Shown here: piece by piece, positions 45,817 through 54,648 of the stretch
Numbering within the stretch: position 1 is the stretch's first letter
Layout of the letters: every line of letters starts with the position of its first letter
Assembly: GCF_934746965.1 (NCBI RefSeq)
Contig: NZ_CAKVFS010000001.1
Span: 124,001-188,000, forward strand
DNA from: an uncultured Methanobrevibacter sp.
Lineage (GTDB): Archaea > Methanobacteriota > Methanobacteria > Methanobacteriales > Methanobacteriaceae
DNA length: 64,000 bases
Direction of reading: 5' to 3'
Notes under the pieces: generated by a model
Databases searched by the model: none
What the model saw: the letters and a program-made list of their open reading frames with translations, nothing else
Told to the model about the DNA's origin: nothing
Made by a program: the position numbers and the translations under genes

Positions 45817-46401
45817 ATGGAAGATACAAACGAAATTGAAAAAAATAAAAGGAATTCTAAAAAAAGTAGTCCTTACTCTAATTCAGTATCTATCATTGAA
45901 ATCAATGGTGATTATGGAAATCCAGATTATGAAATTGATAAAGAGGATATACTTGACGTAATGGGTTGTAAAACAAGAAGAGATATTATAAATCTTTTAA
46001 GGGAAGAACCTATGTTTGTAAGTGAAATTTCTAATGAACTTAACATAGGTCAAAAAGCGATTATAGAACACTTAAGAGCAATGGAAAACATTGGAATATT
46101 AAGTTCTTCATATAAAAAGATTCTTAGAGGTAGACCGCGTAAATATTATGATTTGGATCATGAAGTTAATATTCATATTACTATTAATAAGAATACATTT
46201 AATGTAAACTTTAATGAGGATATATTAAATACTCCACAATTGCCATCTGGTGATGAATGGTCTAAATTATTGGATATCGAAAAAAGAATTGATAATGGTC
46301 AAACAGAAGCTATTTCAGAACTTATGAATCAAATAAGATTATATGAAAATCTTAAAGATAGAGCAGAATATATCTTAGAAAGAACTCTTAAAAACAAATA
46401 A
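45817..46401 (+). CDS. Winged-helix transcriptional regulator beside the dnaK cluster
   Basis: The 194-residue protein has an ArsR-like winged-helix domain at about residues 45-115: DVMGCKTRRDIINLLREEPMFVSEISNELNIGQKAIIEHLRAMENIGILSSS, then a basic wing RGRPRKYYDL. The N-terminal 30 residues are polar, and the C-terminal part is probably a dimerisation helix. The TATA box lies about 27 bases before the ATG, so the message is probably leaderless; no Shine-Dalgarno is present. One of two 16-base repeats overlaps that TATA box, so self-repression is likely. Its position divergent from grpE suggests it may also control the chaperones, which is inference. Confidence 0.85.
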   Translation: MEDTNEIEKNKRNSKKSSPYSNSVSIIEINGDYGNPDYEIDKEDILDVMGCKTRRDIINLLREEPMFVSEISNELNIGQKAIIEHLRAMENIGILSSSYKKILRGRPRKYYDLDHEVNIHITINKNTFNVNFNEDILNTPQLPSGDEWSKLLDIEKRIDNGQTEAISELMNQIRLYENLKDRAEYILERTLKNK

Positions 46402-46432
46402 CTTGGCTATTGTTTGTATCTATTCTTTTTTT

Positions 46433-48685
46433 TTATTCTTTTTTTGTTTTAGCTACAATGGCTTGACCTAATGAAACAGAACCATCTCCAGCACAAGTAT
46501 TTTTATGTTGGATAAATTGGTATCCATTTTCTTCAATGTAATGTTTACATGTATCTGTTATTGCTTCATTGTAGAATACTCCACCTGTAGCTCCAATAAC
46601 ATTAACTCCTTTTTTATCTGCATTTTCAATAGCTAATTGTGAAAGTCCACTAGCCAGTGTCTTTTGAGCTGCATTTGCAATATCTGACTTATTTTCTCCT
46701 TTTTGATATAATCTAACAACTTCACGAAGGATTTCACGAGTGTTTAATATGTTGTTTTTAATTTCAAATGGAATTTCCAAGTCATTTTTAGAGTAATATG
46801 CAACAGATTCTAATTTCATTGAACATTCTCCTTCATATGTTCGTTCATTACATATTTCTAAAGCAGCAGATATTGAATCTAAAACTCTTCCAGTACTTGT
46901 TGTTAAACCAACATTAATTCCTTTTTCTATTTGTTTATAAATGTTTTTAATTTCAATTTCACCATATTTGAAATAATTAACATAGTTTTTGATTAACTCG
47001 TCATCATCGATAATACTTAAAAGCATTCTGATAGGATATTTTGTTGCTATATCTCCACCAGGCATTTTATGTGGCTGTAAATGACCTAATCTTTCAAAAT
47101 TATTAATGTTGGTGTATAATATTTCTCCTCCCCAGCTTGTACCATCACTTCCATAACCCACACCGTCTGCTGCAATTACAATCATTTCATCAAGACCATA
47201 ATCATTAGCTAATGCAACACTATGTGCATGATGATGCTGCACACCTACTACATCACAGTCAAATTTGTCACTAAATTCATGAGCTAGTTTTGTTGTAAAG
47301 AAATGTGGATGTAAATCACATGCAATCATGTCAAAGTCATTTATTTTAGTGATTCTTTCCATATTTTCAATAGCTTCTTTCATGAAATCTAAAGTTTTTA
47401 TTTTATTTGTATTTCCAATATGCTGTGAAGGATAAACCATGTTATCTTTAGCTATTGCAAAAGTCACATCAAGTTCAGGACCTAATGAAAGCACATTCAA
47501 ATCATTTACTTCATAATTGATTTTGTAAGGTTCTGGAGTATAACCTCTGGATCTGCGAATAAATGAAAGATTACCATTTCTAAATCTGATAACTGAGTCA
47601 TCACATCTGTTTAATATTCTGCGATTATGAATTAATGAGTAATCTGAAATATTGTTTAAATTTAATATTTCTTCATTTGTAATCATCATAGGTTCTCCTG
47701 GAGTATTTGCTGAAGTCATTACATAAGTATCAATATTGCCTTCATCAAAAAGCAGATAATGCATTGGGGAGTAAGGTAACATAACTCCAATATTATGTAA
47801 TCCTGGAGCTAAAGATTCTGGAAAATTATAATTTTTATTTTTCTTTAAAACTACAATGGGTCTTTTGTTAGATGTGATTGTAGCTACTTCATTATCACTT
47901 AATTTAGCATAATTTTTAACAGTATCTAAATCTTTACTCATAACTGCAAAAGCTTGATTTTCACGATTTAAACGTTTTCTTAATTTTTTAATAGCTTTAT
48001 CATTATATGCATCAACTACTAAATGTGTTCCTCCAATCCCCTTGATAGCTAATATTTTTCCTTCTTTTAATTTACCTGCACCTATTTTAATTGGATTTCT
48101 GGTGGTAATTTCAGTTAAACCTTTATATATTTTCATTTCAGGCCCACAATCACCACAACAAATAGCTTCCCCATGATAACGTCTGTTTAAAGGTTCTCTA
48201 TACTCTTCAAGACATTTATCACATAATGGAAAGTCTTCCATTGATGTTCTAATTCTATCATATGGAACTTCATTAATAACTGTAAACCTAGGTCCACAAT
48301 CCGTACAAGCATTAAATGGATATTTATAACGTCTATTGGTAGGATTTCTAATTTCATCAAGACATTTATCACAGATAGCTATGTCTGGAGGTATTACAGA
48401 TACTCCTGAAAATTCATCAGAACTTTCCATTATTGTAAAATCAGTATAATGTTTATTTGGAATGTCTTCTATTTTCATAGATTCTATTTTAGCTATTGGA
48501 GGTAATTCTTTTGGCAACCTATCAATAAATAAATTAATATTGTCACCCTCAAGGATAATTTCAACCACATTTCCCAGATTCCTAACATAACCTTTTAAAT
48601 CTAAGTCTTTTGCAAGTCTATAAATGTAAGGTCTAAATCCTACTCCCTGAACAATTCCTTGAGTTAAAATCTTTTTTGCTATCAT
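46433..48685 (-). CDS. hypF: Carbamoyltransferase HypF
   Basis: HypF makes the carbamoyl group that becomes the cyanide ligands of [NiFe] hydrogenases. The 750-residue protein shows all its domains in order. There is an acylphosphatase domain (QGVGFRPYIYRLA near residue 15), then zinc fingers (CDKCLDEI, CTDCGPRFT, CDKCLEEY, CCGDCGP, about 107-185). A YrdC-like domain (about 200-385) and a C-terminal Kae1-like domain with VQHHHAHSVALANDYG and AADGVGYGSDGTSWGGE end it. I use ATG at 48685; a TTG lies two codons upstream. There is no Shine-Dalgarno, and TATA-like sequence about 25 bases upstream suggests a leaderless message. It would serve the Frh hydrogenase encoded at 7578-10982. Confidence 0.96.
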   Translation of the reverse strand: MIAKKILTQGIVQGVGFRPYIYRLAKDLDLKGYVRNLGNVVEIILEGDNINLFIDRLPKELPPIAKIESMKIEDIPNKHYTDFTIMESSDEFSGVSVIPPDIAICDKCLDEIRNPTNRRYKYPFNACTDCGPRFTVINEVPYDRIRTSMEDFPLCDKCLEEYREPLNRRYHGEAICCGDCGPEMKIYKGLTEITTRNPIKIGAGKLKEGKILAIKGIGGTHLVVDAYNDKAIKKLRKRLNRENQAFAVMSKDLDTVKNYAKLSDNEVATITSNKRPIVVLKKNKNYNFPESLAPGLHNIGVMLPYSPMHYLLFDEGNIDTYVMTSANTPGEPMMITNEEILNLNNISDYSLIHNRRILNRCDDSVIRFRNGNLSFIRRSRGYTPEPYKINYEVNDLNVLSLGPELDVTFAIAKDNMVYPSQHIGNTNKIKTLDFMKEAIENMERITKINDFDMIACDLHPHFFTTKLAHEFSDKFDCDVVGVQHHHAHSVALANDYGLDEMIVIAADGVGYGSDGTSWGGEILYTNINNFERLGHLQPHKMPGGDIATKYPIRMLLSIIDDDELIKNYVNYFKYGEIEIKNIYKQIEKGINVGLTTSTGRVLDSISAALEICNERTYEGECSMKLESVAYYSKNDLEIPFEIKNNILNTREILREVVRLYQKGENKSDIANAAQKTLASGLSQLAIENADKKGVNVIGATGGVFYNEAITDTCKHYIEENGYQFIQHKNTCAGDGSVSLGQAIVAKTKKE

Positions 48686-48734
48686 AGTCAATATATATTT
48701 AAATATAATTATTGTATAAAATAGTTATGATAAT

Positions 48735-49493
48735 ATGAGAGAAATTCTTGAAAAATTAATCAAAGAAGAAATTAGTCTTGAAGAATGTGAAAGACTTTTA
48801 AAAGCAGATACTATTTTAGAATTTGATGAAGTTGCTAAATTTGATAAGTCACGTTCTTCAAGGACAGGTTTTCCAGAAGCAGTTTTTTCTCCAAGTAAGG
48901 ATTATGATGATCTTTTGTTAATAGTTCAGGAATATTTTAATTCAGACAATCCTGAAAATCTAATTATAACTAAATTATCTTGTGAAAGATATGGAAAATT
49001 AGTTGATGATTTAGATTTAACTGGATTTAAATTTGATTATAATAAAAGAGCTCAGATTTTAGTTATTAAAAACAAGGAAATTCCTAAAACATTAGGTAAA
49101 GTTGGTATTATAACTGCTGGAACATCAGATATTAATATTGCAGAAGAAGCAAGAATAATTGTTGAAGAAGGTGGTTGTGAAGCTATTACTTCATATGATA
49201 TTGGAGTAGCTGGAATTCATAGATTATTCCCTCAGATAGCACACATGATTAAAGAAGGTGTAGAAGTATTAATTGTTTGTGCAGGAATGGAAGGTGCTCT
49301 ACCTTCAGTTGTAGCTGGTTTAGTTGATATTCCAGTTATTGGGGTGCCAACATCAATTGGTTATGGTGTAGGTGAAGGAGGAAAAGTTGCTTTAAATGCA
49401 ATGCTTCAGTCATGTGCTCCGGGGATAGCTGTTGTAAATATTGATAATGGGTTCGGTGCAGGAGTATTTGCACTGACAATAATTAAAAGGTAG
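48735..49493 (+). CDS. larB: LarB-family protein (NCAIR mutase-like)
   Basis: The 252-residue protein has an N-terminal helical part (EILEKLIKEEISLEECERLLK) and a C-terminal PurE-like domain. That domain contains VGIITAGTSDINIAEEA, DIGVAGIHRLFPQI, LIVCAGMEGALPSVVAGLVDIPVIGVPTSIGYG and GGKVALNAMLQSCAPGIAVVNIDNGFGAG. This is the LarB pattern; LarB carboxylates nicotinic acid adenine dinucleotide in synthesis of the nickel-pincer cofactor. Methanogen copies are often annotated only as NCAIR-mutase-like, and no larA, larC or larE is in this window, so the pathway here is not proven. It is divergent from hypF with a 49-base gap and no Shine-Dalgarno. Confidence 0.85.
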   Translation: MREILEKLIKEEISLEECERLLKADTILEFDEVAKFDKSRSSRTGFPEAVFSPSKDYDDLLLIVQEYFNSDNPENLIITKLSCERYGKLVDDLDLTGFKFDYNKRAQILVIKNKEIPKTLGKVGIITAGTSDINIAEEARIIVEEGGCEAITSYDIGVAGIHRLFPQIAHMIKEGVEVLIVCAGMEGALPSVVAGLVDIPVIGVPTSIGYGVGEGGKVALNAMLQSCAPGIAVVNIDNGFGAGVFALTIIKR

Positions 49494-49498
49494 ATAAT

Positions 49499-50068
49499 TT
49501 GATTTATGAAACATTTAATCCAGTTAAACATGATGTGAGAAAAGTAGCTAAGTTAATTTATGATGTTGATTTTCGAACATTTGACATGCTCTTTAAAAAT
49601 AGTGATAAAGCTATTTCAACTATTGAAAAACAGTTAAGAAAAGAAGATTCTTTTGATGATACGAAAGTTATTTTAGATGAAGATAATAATATTATTGGAT
49701 TATTGATATTTTGGATTTCTAAAAAACCTGCATTTTACCATAGTTTAAAAACAGTTAGTTTAAAACTACTTATTGTAGATATTTTAGATTATTTTGTATT
49801 GTGTGATGTTGAAAAAGGAGATTTTCATGTTGCAGAATTAGCTATTGATGAGTCTCAAAGAGGAAAAGGGCTTGGAAGTAAAGTTTTAGATGATGTTATT
49901 AGTTATGCTAAAAAAAATAATTTAAAAAGAGTAACTCTTGATGCAGATTTTAGAAATAATGGTGCTAAATCTTTATATGAACGAATTGGATTTAAAGAAT
50001 TTAATAAAAAAAGAGTTAAAATAGGAAGTTTTGAAAGAGGAATGCACAATATGGAACTTAAATTATAA
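49499..50068 (+). CDS. GNAT-family N-acetyltransferase
   Basis: The 189-residue protein has the GNAT acetyl-CoA site: FHVAELAIDESQRGKGLGSKVLDDVISYAKKNN near residues 102-135, where RGKGLG is the pyrophosphate-binding loop. NNGAKSLYERIGFKEF then supplies the usual C-terminal motif. The start is TTG at 49499, because AGGTAG lies seven bases before it and no ATG is in frame nearby. It follows larB by five bases and is probably co-transcribed. The acceptor substrate cannot be told; small amines, amino acids or protein N termini are all possible. Confidence 0.85.
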   Translation: MIYETFNPVKHDVRKVAKLIYDVDFRTFDMLFKNSDKAISTIEKQLRKEDSFDDTKVILDEDNNIIGLLIFWISKKPAFYHSLKTVSLKLLIVDILDYFVLCDVEKGDFHVAELAIDESQRGKGLGSKVLDDVISYAKKNNLKRVTLDADFRNNGAKSLYERIGFKEFNKKRVKIGSFERGMHNMELKL

Positions 50069-50070
50069 GT

Positions 50071-50361
50071 TTAATGTCTTCTACGTGCAAATTCTTCAAA
50101 TACTTCATCTATTTCTATTCCTTTGTAAACAAGAATGAGTAATGTGTGGAAGATTAAGTCAACAGATTCATAAACTAAGTTTTCATCATTTTTAGCAGCA
50201 AGTAATACTTCACCACATTCTTCAGCTACTTTTTCAAGTATTTTGTCCTCTGCTTTTTTATCACTATCTTGCATTATTTTGGAAGTATATGAATCAATTG
50301 GATTGTCTCTTCTTTCTTCTAAAACTTTATAAACTTCTCTAATAATTTCATCTGATGCCAT
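50071..50361 (-). CDS. hisE: Phosphoribosyl-ATP pyrophosphatase
   Basis: HisE carries out the second step of histidine synthesis, hydrolysing phosphoribosyl-ATP to phosphoribosyl-AMP. The 96-residue all-helical MazG-like protein contains SYTSKIMQDSDKKAEDKILEKVAEECGEVLLAAKN and YESVDLIFHTLLIL. These hold the EExxE and ExxD metal-binding residues of the family. It starts directly after the stop of the CBS-domain gene (TAG then ATG), so the two genes are coupled. Other his genes are not nearby. Confidence 0.94.
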   Translation of the reverse strand: MASDEIIREVYKVLEERRDNPIDSYTSKIMQDSDKKAEDKILEKVAEECGEVLLAAKNDENLVYESVDLIFHTLLILVYKGIEIDEVFEEFARRRH

Positions 50362-51162
50362 CTAATCACTTTTTTCATTTTCTTGTATACTTTCTGTAAT
50401 AGCTATTAATGGATGTTTATCATCATCAATAATTTCAATATCGTCAAATGTTTTGATTCCTGCTTTATCTGCAGTTTTTTCTAATCCTAAATGAATATCT
50501 TTTCCTAAATCAATGACGTATGCATCAATTGTTTTACATCCTAATTGTTTTGCAGCTACTGTTCTGTGATGTCCATCTACTAAAATCCATCTATCTCCAG
50601 TTTTAACAACAATTGCAGGTTCAGCTAACCCCATTTTGAGTTCATAGCTTCTGCCTTCAAGTTCATCTGCATAAACTCTATCTTGAGTTGGTCTTATTTT
50701 ATCAGTATCAACTTCCATATGTTTCAATGTACTTTTAATACCATATAATTGATCCATGGTATTTTTAAAGTAATCTACTTTGTTTGGGGTGGAACGTTCA
50801 ATATGTGAACGCACCATATCTGTGTTTGTAATTATTCCAACTATTTCTCCTTGTTCATTAATAACTGGCATTCGGGATATGCCTCTTCTAAACATAACTC
50901 TGGAAGCATCATTTATACTTAAGTTTTCATTAGCTACTACTAATTTAGTACTCATAATCTCTGAGACTTTGTCTGCCCAGTCTTTAACTACAATATCAAA
51001 AGCAGTTACCATACCTACTAATTTGTTGTTTTCAACTACTGGGTAGCTATTATGATCACTTTTTTTCATTAATTTTATAACTTCTTCTGTTGTAGTTTCT
51101 GGTGAAACTGTAACAACATTTTTAGTCATATAATCTTTAACTAATGACTTGCTTTTAGTCAT
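50362..51162 (-). CDS. Two-CBS-domain protein with ParB/Srx-like C-terminal domain
   Basis: The 266-residue protein has two CBS motifs at residues about 8-120 (TKNVVTVSPETTTEEVIKLM and STKLVVANENLSINDASRVM, each ending in a PVV or MPVI strand). A ParB-like domain follows, with VYADELEGRSYELKMGLAEPAIV and WILVDGHHRTVAAKQLG near residue 188-205. The DGHHR motif belongs to the ParB/sulfiredoxin superfamily. Some archaeal members of this fold, such as the Thermococcus free-serine kinase SerK, are enzymes rather than partition proteins; that function is possible here but unproven. CBS domains usually bind adenosine nucleotides, which suggests regulation. The start is well supported by TGGAGG. It lies between gatB and hisE. 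Confidence 0.8.
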   Translation of the reverse strand: MTKSKSLVKDYMTKNVVTVSPETTTEEVIKLMKKSDHNSYPVVENNKLVGMVTAFDIVVKDWADKVSEIMSTKLVVANENLSINDASRVMFRRGISRMPVINEQGEIVGIITNTDMVRSHIERSTPNKVDYFKNTMDQLYGIKSTLKHMEVDTDKIRPTQDRVYADELEGRSYELKMGLAEPAIVVKTGDRWILVDGHHRTVAAKQLGCKTIDAYVIDLGKDIHLGLEKTADKAGIKTFDDIEIIDDDKHPLIAITESIQENEKSD

Positions 51163-51176
51163 AGTTTGCCTCCATT

Positions 51177-52529
51177 TTATTCTATGTTTTCTTTTAAGAT
51201 TTTAACAGTTTCTCCCGGATCTGCTTTTCCTCTGGTTAATCTCATAACTTGACCAACAAGGAAGTTAAGTGAAGATTTTTGTCCTTCTAAATAATCATTT
51301 ACAGCTTTAGGATTTTCTTCAATAGCTTGTTTTACAGCAGCTATTACTTCATCATCTTTTACAACACCAAGTAAACCTAACTCTTCAGCTATTGCTTTTG
51401 GAGTTTGTTTATTATTTGGCATATGTTCTATGATTCTTTGACCTGCTTTGGTTGTTATTTCTTTATTTTGCAACATAGTTAAGAGTTCTACAATATCATC
51501 AACTAATATGCCACTATCTGCAAAATCAAGTTTATTATAAGATAATACTCTTTTAAGTTCATCTCTCATCCACATTGCAGCAAATTTGGAATCTACTTGT
51601 TTAGCTACTTCTTCATAAGCTATTGCTAAATCAAGTTCTGAAGTCAATACTTTTGCAGATTCTGAATCAATTCCATATTCTTCAGTAAATCTTTTTACTT
51701 TGTTGTGAGGTGCTTCAGGCATTGTTTCTAAAACACTGTCAATTTGTGAATCTGAAATTTCCATTGGTGGTAAATCTGGATCTGGAATGAATCTGTAATC
51801 ATCAGCATCTTCTTTTAATCTCATACCTACTGTAATCATTTGAGATTCTAAGTATGCACGAGTTTCTTGTTTGATTTCAACACCTCTTTTCATAAGGTTT
51901 TTTTGTCTAACAAGTTCAAATTTCAATGCTTTGTAAGCTCCTTTAATGGAATTGATGTTTTTCATTTCTACTCTGTTTCCACCTTCAATAGAAATGTTTA
52001 CATCAGCTCTCATAGTACCTTCTCCACGAGCTCCTCCGCTGTATTGTAATACACGAATAAGTTCTTTTAAGAAAGTCCTTGCTTCTTCTGGAGATTTTAT
52101 ATCTGGTTCTGTAACAATCTCGATTAATGGAATTCCAGAACGGTTGAAGTCAACAGTACCTCTGTCTGGTTTATATTGTCCTGGATCTTCTTCCATGTGG
52201 ATTTCTCTAATTCTAACTCCATTTAATTCTCCTTCATAACCTATTGGTACTGAAGTTCTTTGATATCCGGAAGGTAAATCCGGATAATCATAATGTTTTC
52301 TCATGAAATAAGTAAAACCTTTATCGATTTTACAATTAAGCATTAAAGAAATCATTAATGCATTTTCAATTGCTTTTTCATTTGTTGGATGTGGTTTAGC
52401 ACCTGGTTGGTTTAAACAAACTGGACAAATGTTGGAGTTTGCTGGTGCTTCTTTATAGTTTGTTGGACAATCACAAAATAATTTTGATTCAGTTTCTAAT
52501 TGTACGTGGATTTCAAGTCCACACATCAT
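51177..52529 (-). CDS. gatB: Aspartyl/glutamyl-tRNA amidotransferase subunit B
   Basis: GatB is the kinase/transfer subunit that amidates Asp-tRNA(Asn) or Glu-tRNA(Gln). The 450-residue protein opens CGLEIHVQLETESKLFC and then shows CPTNYKEAPANSNICPVCLNQPGAKP (zinc ligands), HYDYPDLPSGYQ and VDFNRSGIPLIEIVTEPD. The helical and YqeY-like C-terminal domain ends FLVGQVMRLTRGKADPGET. The conserved region begins right at MMCGLEI, so I give the ATG at 52529. However, the only good Shine-Dalgarno, GGAGG (52549-52553), lies 19 bases upstream and is well spaced for an in-frame ATT at 52541, as in three surface genes here. Confidence 0.95.
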   Translation of the reverse strand: MMCGLEIHVQLETESKLFCDCPTNYKEAPANSNICPVCLNQPGAKPHPTNEKAIENALMISLMLNCKIDKGFTYFMRKHYDYPDLPSGYQRTSVPIGYEGELNGVRIREIHMEEDPGQYKPDRGTVDFNRSGIPLIEIVTEPDIKSPEEARTFLKELIRVLQYSGGARGEGTMRADVNISIEGGNRVEMKNINSIKGAYKALKFELVRQKNLMKRGVEIKQETRAYLESQMITVGMRLKEDADDYRFIPDPDLPPMEISDSQIDSVLETMPEAPHNKVKRFTEEYGIDSESAKVLTSELDLAIAYEEVAKQVDSKFAAMWMRDELKRVLSYNKLDFADSGILVDDIVELLTMLQNKEITTKAGQRIIEHMPNNKQTPKAIAEELGLLGVVKDDEVIAAVKQAIEENPKAVNDYLEGQKSSLNFLVGQVMRLTRGKADPGETVKILKENIE

Positions 52530-52631
52530 ATTGACACTAATAATAATTCCTCCAATTTTTTTGGAAAATCAAAATAGATTTATATTATGTAAGTATTTAT
52601 AGTAATAGATTAATAAATATTTGTGATTTTT

Positions 52632-52964
52632 ATGACAACCAGTGTTTTATTTACTCAAAAATTAGTATCTAAAGATGATGATAATAAGGTAAATATTGAG
52701 TGGAAAGTTGAAAATAATAGTGGAAATTTAATAGAAAATGTATTGGCTTTATCTCAAATTAATACTCATGATTTTGGGAGTATTGAAGATGGTGAGGTTA
52801 AATCAATTATTTTTGATGTTGAACTTCCTAGTGAAGAAAGTTTAAAAATGGATTTTGGTGAAGATGCAATTCTTCCAGATAAATTCGTTTTCAATGGGGT
52901 TAATTTAACTTATTTAATTGAGGGTAAATCATTTAAAACAAAATCCAACTCAATTGAAATTTAA
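52632..52964 (+). CDS. Small conserved-looking protein, unknown function
   Basis: The 110-residue protein looks like a single beta-sandwich: alternating hydrophobic strands (SVLFTQKLV, KVNIEWKVENNSG, VKSIIFDVELP, NLTYLIEGKSF) and no cysteine or charged catalytic motif. It has no signal peptide. ATG at 52632 is chosen over GTG at 52623 because GTGAT then lies five bases upstream. Its stop overlaps the end of the convergent radical SAM gene by four bases. I do not recognise a family; a CARDB-like or DUF-type fold is possible. Confidence 0.6.
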   Translation: MTTSVLFTQKLVSKDDDNKVNIEWKVENNSGNLIENVLALSQINTHDFGSIEDGEVKSIIFDVELPSEESLKMDFGEDAILPDKFVFNGVNLTYLIEGKSFKTKSNSIEI

Positions 52965-53950
52965 TATTTGTTTTTTAAAGATTCTTTTATATATCTTTTA
53001 ATAAATTTATCTAGCTCTGGATTAATTTCACTTTTTGGATTTCCTAGTTTATTTTTATCTGTAAAAGTTCCTTTAAGTTGGCGTCCAGACCATTTAACTT
53101 CTTCTTCTACTCTTTTTCCATATTTTGTTCCAAACATTTTAAATAGTGGGAATTTGGTTATTCCATTAGTTCCACTTAATATGAGAATTCCAATATTGGC
53201 TAGATTGTCAATCCATGTTCCACATATTATAGTAATATCTGGAAATGTTAATCTTATTTTAGATACTACCTGAGCATAGTAAAGAGAGGCAGGCTGTGAG
53301 CTATTGGCATATACAGTTTCTTTATGAGGGTTTAATGAATAAAATATTACACGGTCAATTTTATGATCTTTAATATAATCTATTAAATAATCTATATCGT
53401 CTAATGTTTCACCAAGACCTAAGATTACAGTAATTGCTTTTTGAAAACCTAAATCTCCAGCTACATCTAACATATTACTTATTTTATCTAATGATTTACT
53501 TGGACATATTTTCTGATGTAATTTTGGATTGGCTACTTCAACAGCTCCAGTAATTCCTTTTACTTCATCACCATATTCCTCAAGCTCATCTGTAATTCCT
53601 GTATTTAGCCAAACACTGTCTCCAGTAATGTTTTTTATGGTTGTTGCTATTTCTTTGATTTCTAGGGTTGTAAATGACTCATAACCTCCTGAAAGGAATT
53701 CAATATTCCAATCTAAACGTTTACACATCTCTGCTTCAGCATATATGTTATGTATGTTACGTCTAGCTTTAGAAGGGTTTTTAATTTTATCTTTTTGGGT
53801 AGACATGTAACAAAAGGCACAGTCTCCTTTATCACACCACCATGATAAGAATATAGCTCTTTCTAAACTTATTTTATTTCCGTGTTTCTTTAATGTTGTT
53901 TCATTTGCTTTTTTAATTAAATCAAACATCTCTAAATCCATTTTAATCAT
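52961..53950 (-). CDS. Radical SAM protein, BioB/HmdB-like group
   Basis: The 329-residue protein has a cluster motif WWCDKGDCAFCYMS near residue 33, that is C-x4-C-x2-C, not the usual C-x3-C-x2-C. GGYESFTTLEIKEI, then a GAVEVANPKLHQKICPSK segment, ITVILGLGETLDDI (SAM-binding GxGE) and FYSLNPHKET follow, as in the biotin-synthase-like group. HmdB, which helps make the [Fe]-hydrogenase cofactor, also has an altered spacing, but I cannot assign this protein to it. A TATA box (TTATATA, 53988-53994) lies before the gene, and a 19-base palindrome lies just upstream of that. Confidence 0.75.
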   Translation of the reverse strand: MIKMDLEMFDLIKKANETTLKKHGNKISLERAIFLSWWCDKGDCAFCYMSTQKDKIKNPSKARRNIHNIYAEAEMCKRLDWNIEFLSGGYESFTTLEIKEIATTIKNITGDSVWLNTGITDELEEYGDEVKGITGAVEVANPKLHQKICPSKSLDKISNMLDVAGDLGFQKAITVILGLGETLDDIDYLIDYIKDHKIDRVIFYSLNPHKETVYANSSQPASLYYAQVVSKIRLTFPDITIICGTWIDNLANIGILILSGTNGITKFPLFKMFGTKYGKRVEEEVKWSGRQLKGTFTDKNKLGNPKSEINPELDKFIKRYIKESLKNKY

Positions 53951-54004
53951 TATTGTTTTTTGTTTGTTTTAGTATTAATAGTTAAAGTTATATACTAGTT
54001 CATC

Positions 54005-54023
54005 TAAACTATAGTATAGTTTA
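54005..54023. repeat. Perfect 19-base palindrome upstream of the radical SAM gene
   Basis: TAAACTATAGTATAGTTTA is a perfect 9-1-9 palindrome. It is also overlapped by a longer inverted repeat, CATCTAAAC (54001-54009) and GTTTAGATG (54035-54043). The position, directly upstream of the BRE/TATA of the radical SAM gene and before the tRNA promoter, suggests a regulator site. Confidence 0.6.
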
Positions 54024-54055
54024 CTTCTAATTTTGTTTAGATGTAATTTAATCAA

Positions 54056-54068
54056 AACATTTATATAG
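54056..54068 (+). promoter_or_regulatory. Stable-RNA promoter (BRE/TATA)
   Basis: AACATTTATATAG is identical to the promoter before the initiator tRNA gene (12988-13000). It predicts a start near 54090, about 60 bases before tRNA-Asn, and may drive the whole tRNA cluster. Confidence 0.65.
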
Positions 54069-54151
54069 TATTAAATTCAAACTAATTAATACTGTTTGAA
54101 GTCTTTTGATTTGAATGGGTATGTATTTGGTTAAGATGATGGGTATCATAT

Positions 54152-54224
<73 letters not shown>

Positions 54225-54229
54225 CTTTT

Positions 54230-54306
<77 letters not shown>

Positions 54307-54326
54307 CAATTAAATTATATCTGTAT

Positions 54327-54404
<78 letters not shown>

Positions 54405-54458
54405 TAAAAAATTTGTTAAGATTTTTAATGGTTTCTATGTATCCTTTCTTTTATATAA

Positions 54459-54541
54459 GCGGGGGTGCCCGAGAGGCCAAAGGGGACAGGCTTAGGACCT
54501 GTTGACGCAGGTCTACCAGGGTTCGAATCCCTGCTCCCGCA
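54459..54541 (+). tRNA. tRNA-Leu (UAG)
   Basis: This is a class II tRNA with a long variable arm (TGACGCAGGTCTA region). Acceptor GCGGGGG/CTCCCGC, anticodon arm ACAGG-CTTAGGA-CCTGT with anticodon TAG, T arm AGGG-TTCGAAT-CCCT, discriminator A. It reads CUN codons, mainly CUA. Confidence 0.95.
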
Positions 54542-54572
54542 TTTTAACAATTTTTTTATTTATTTATATTAT

Positions 54573-54648
54573 GCCGGGGTAGGGTAGGCGGTCATCCTAC
54601 GGGACTGTGGATCCTGTGACTCGGGTTCAAATCTCGGCCCCGGCCCCA
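54573..54648 (+). tRNA. tRNA-His (GUG), CCA possibly encoded
   Basis: Cloverleaf: acceptor GCCGGGG/CCCCGGC, anticodon loop CTGTGGA (anticodon GTG), and C at the discriminator, as usual for tRNA-His. The bases after the discriminator read CCA, unlike other tRNAs here. The base before the mature 5' end is T, so the G-1 identity base is not encoded and would have to be added, for example by a Thg1-type enzyme. Confidence 0.93.
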
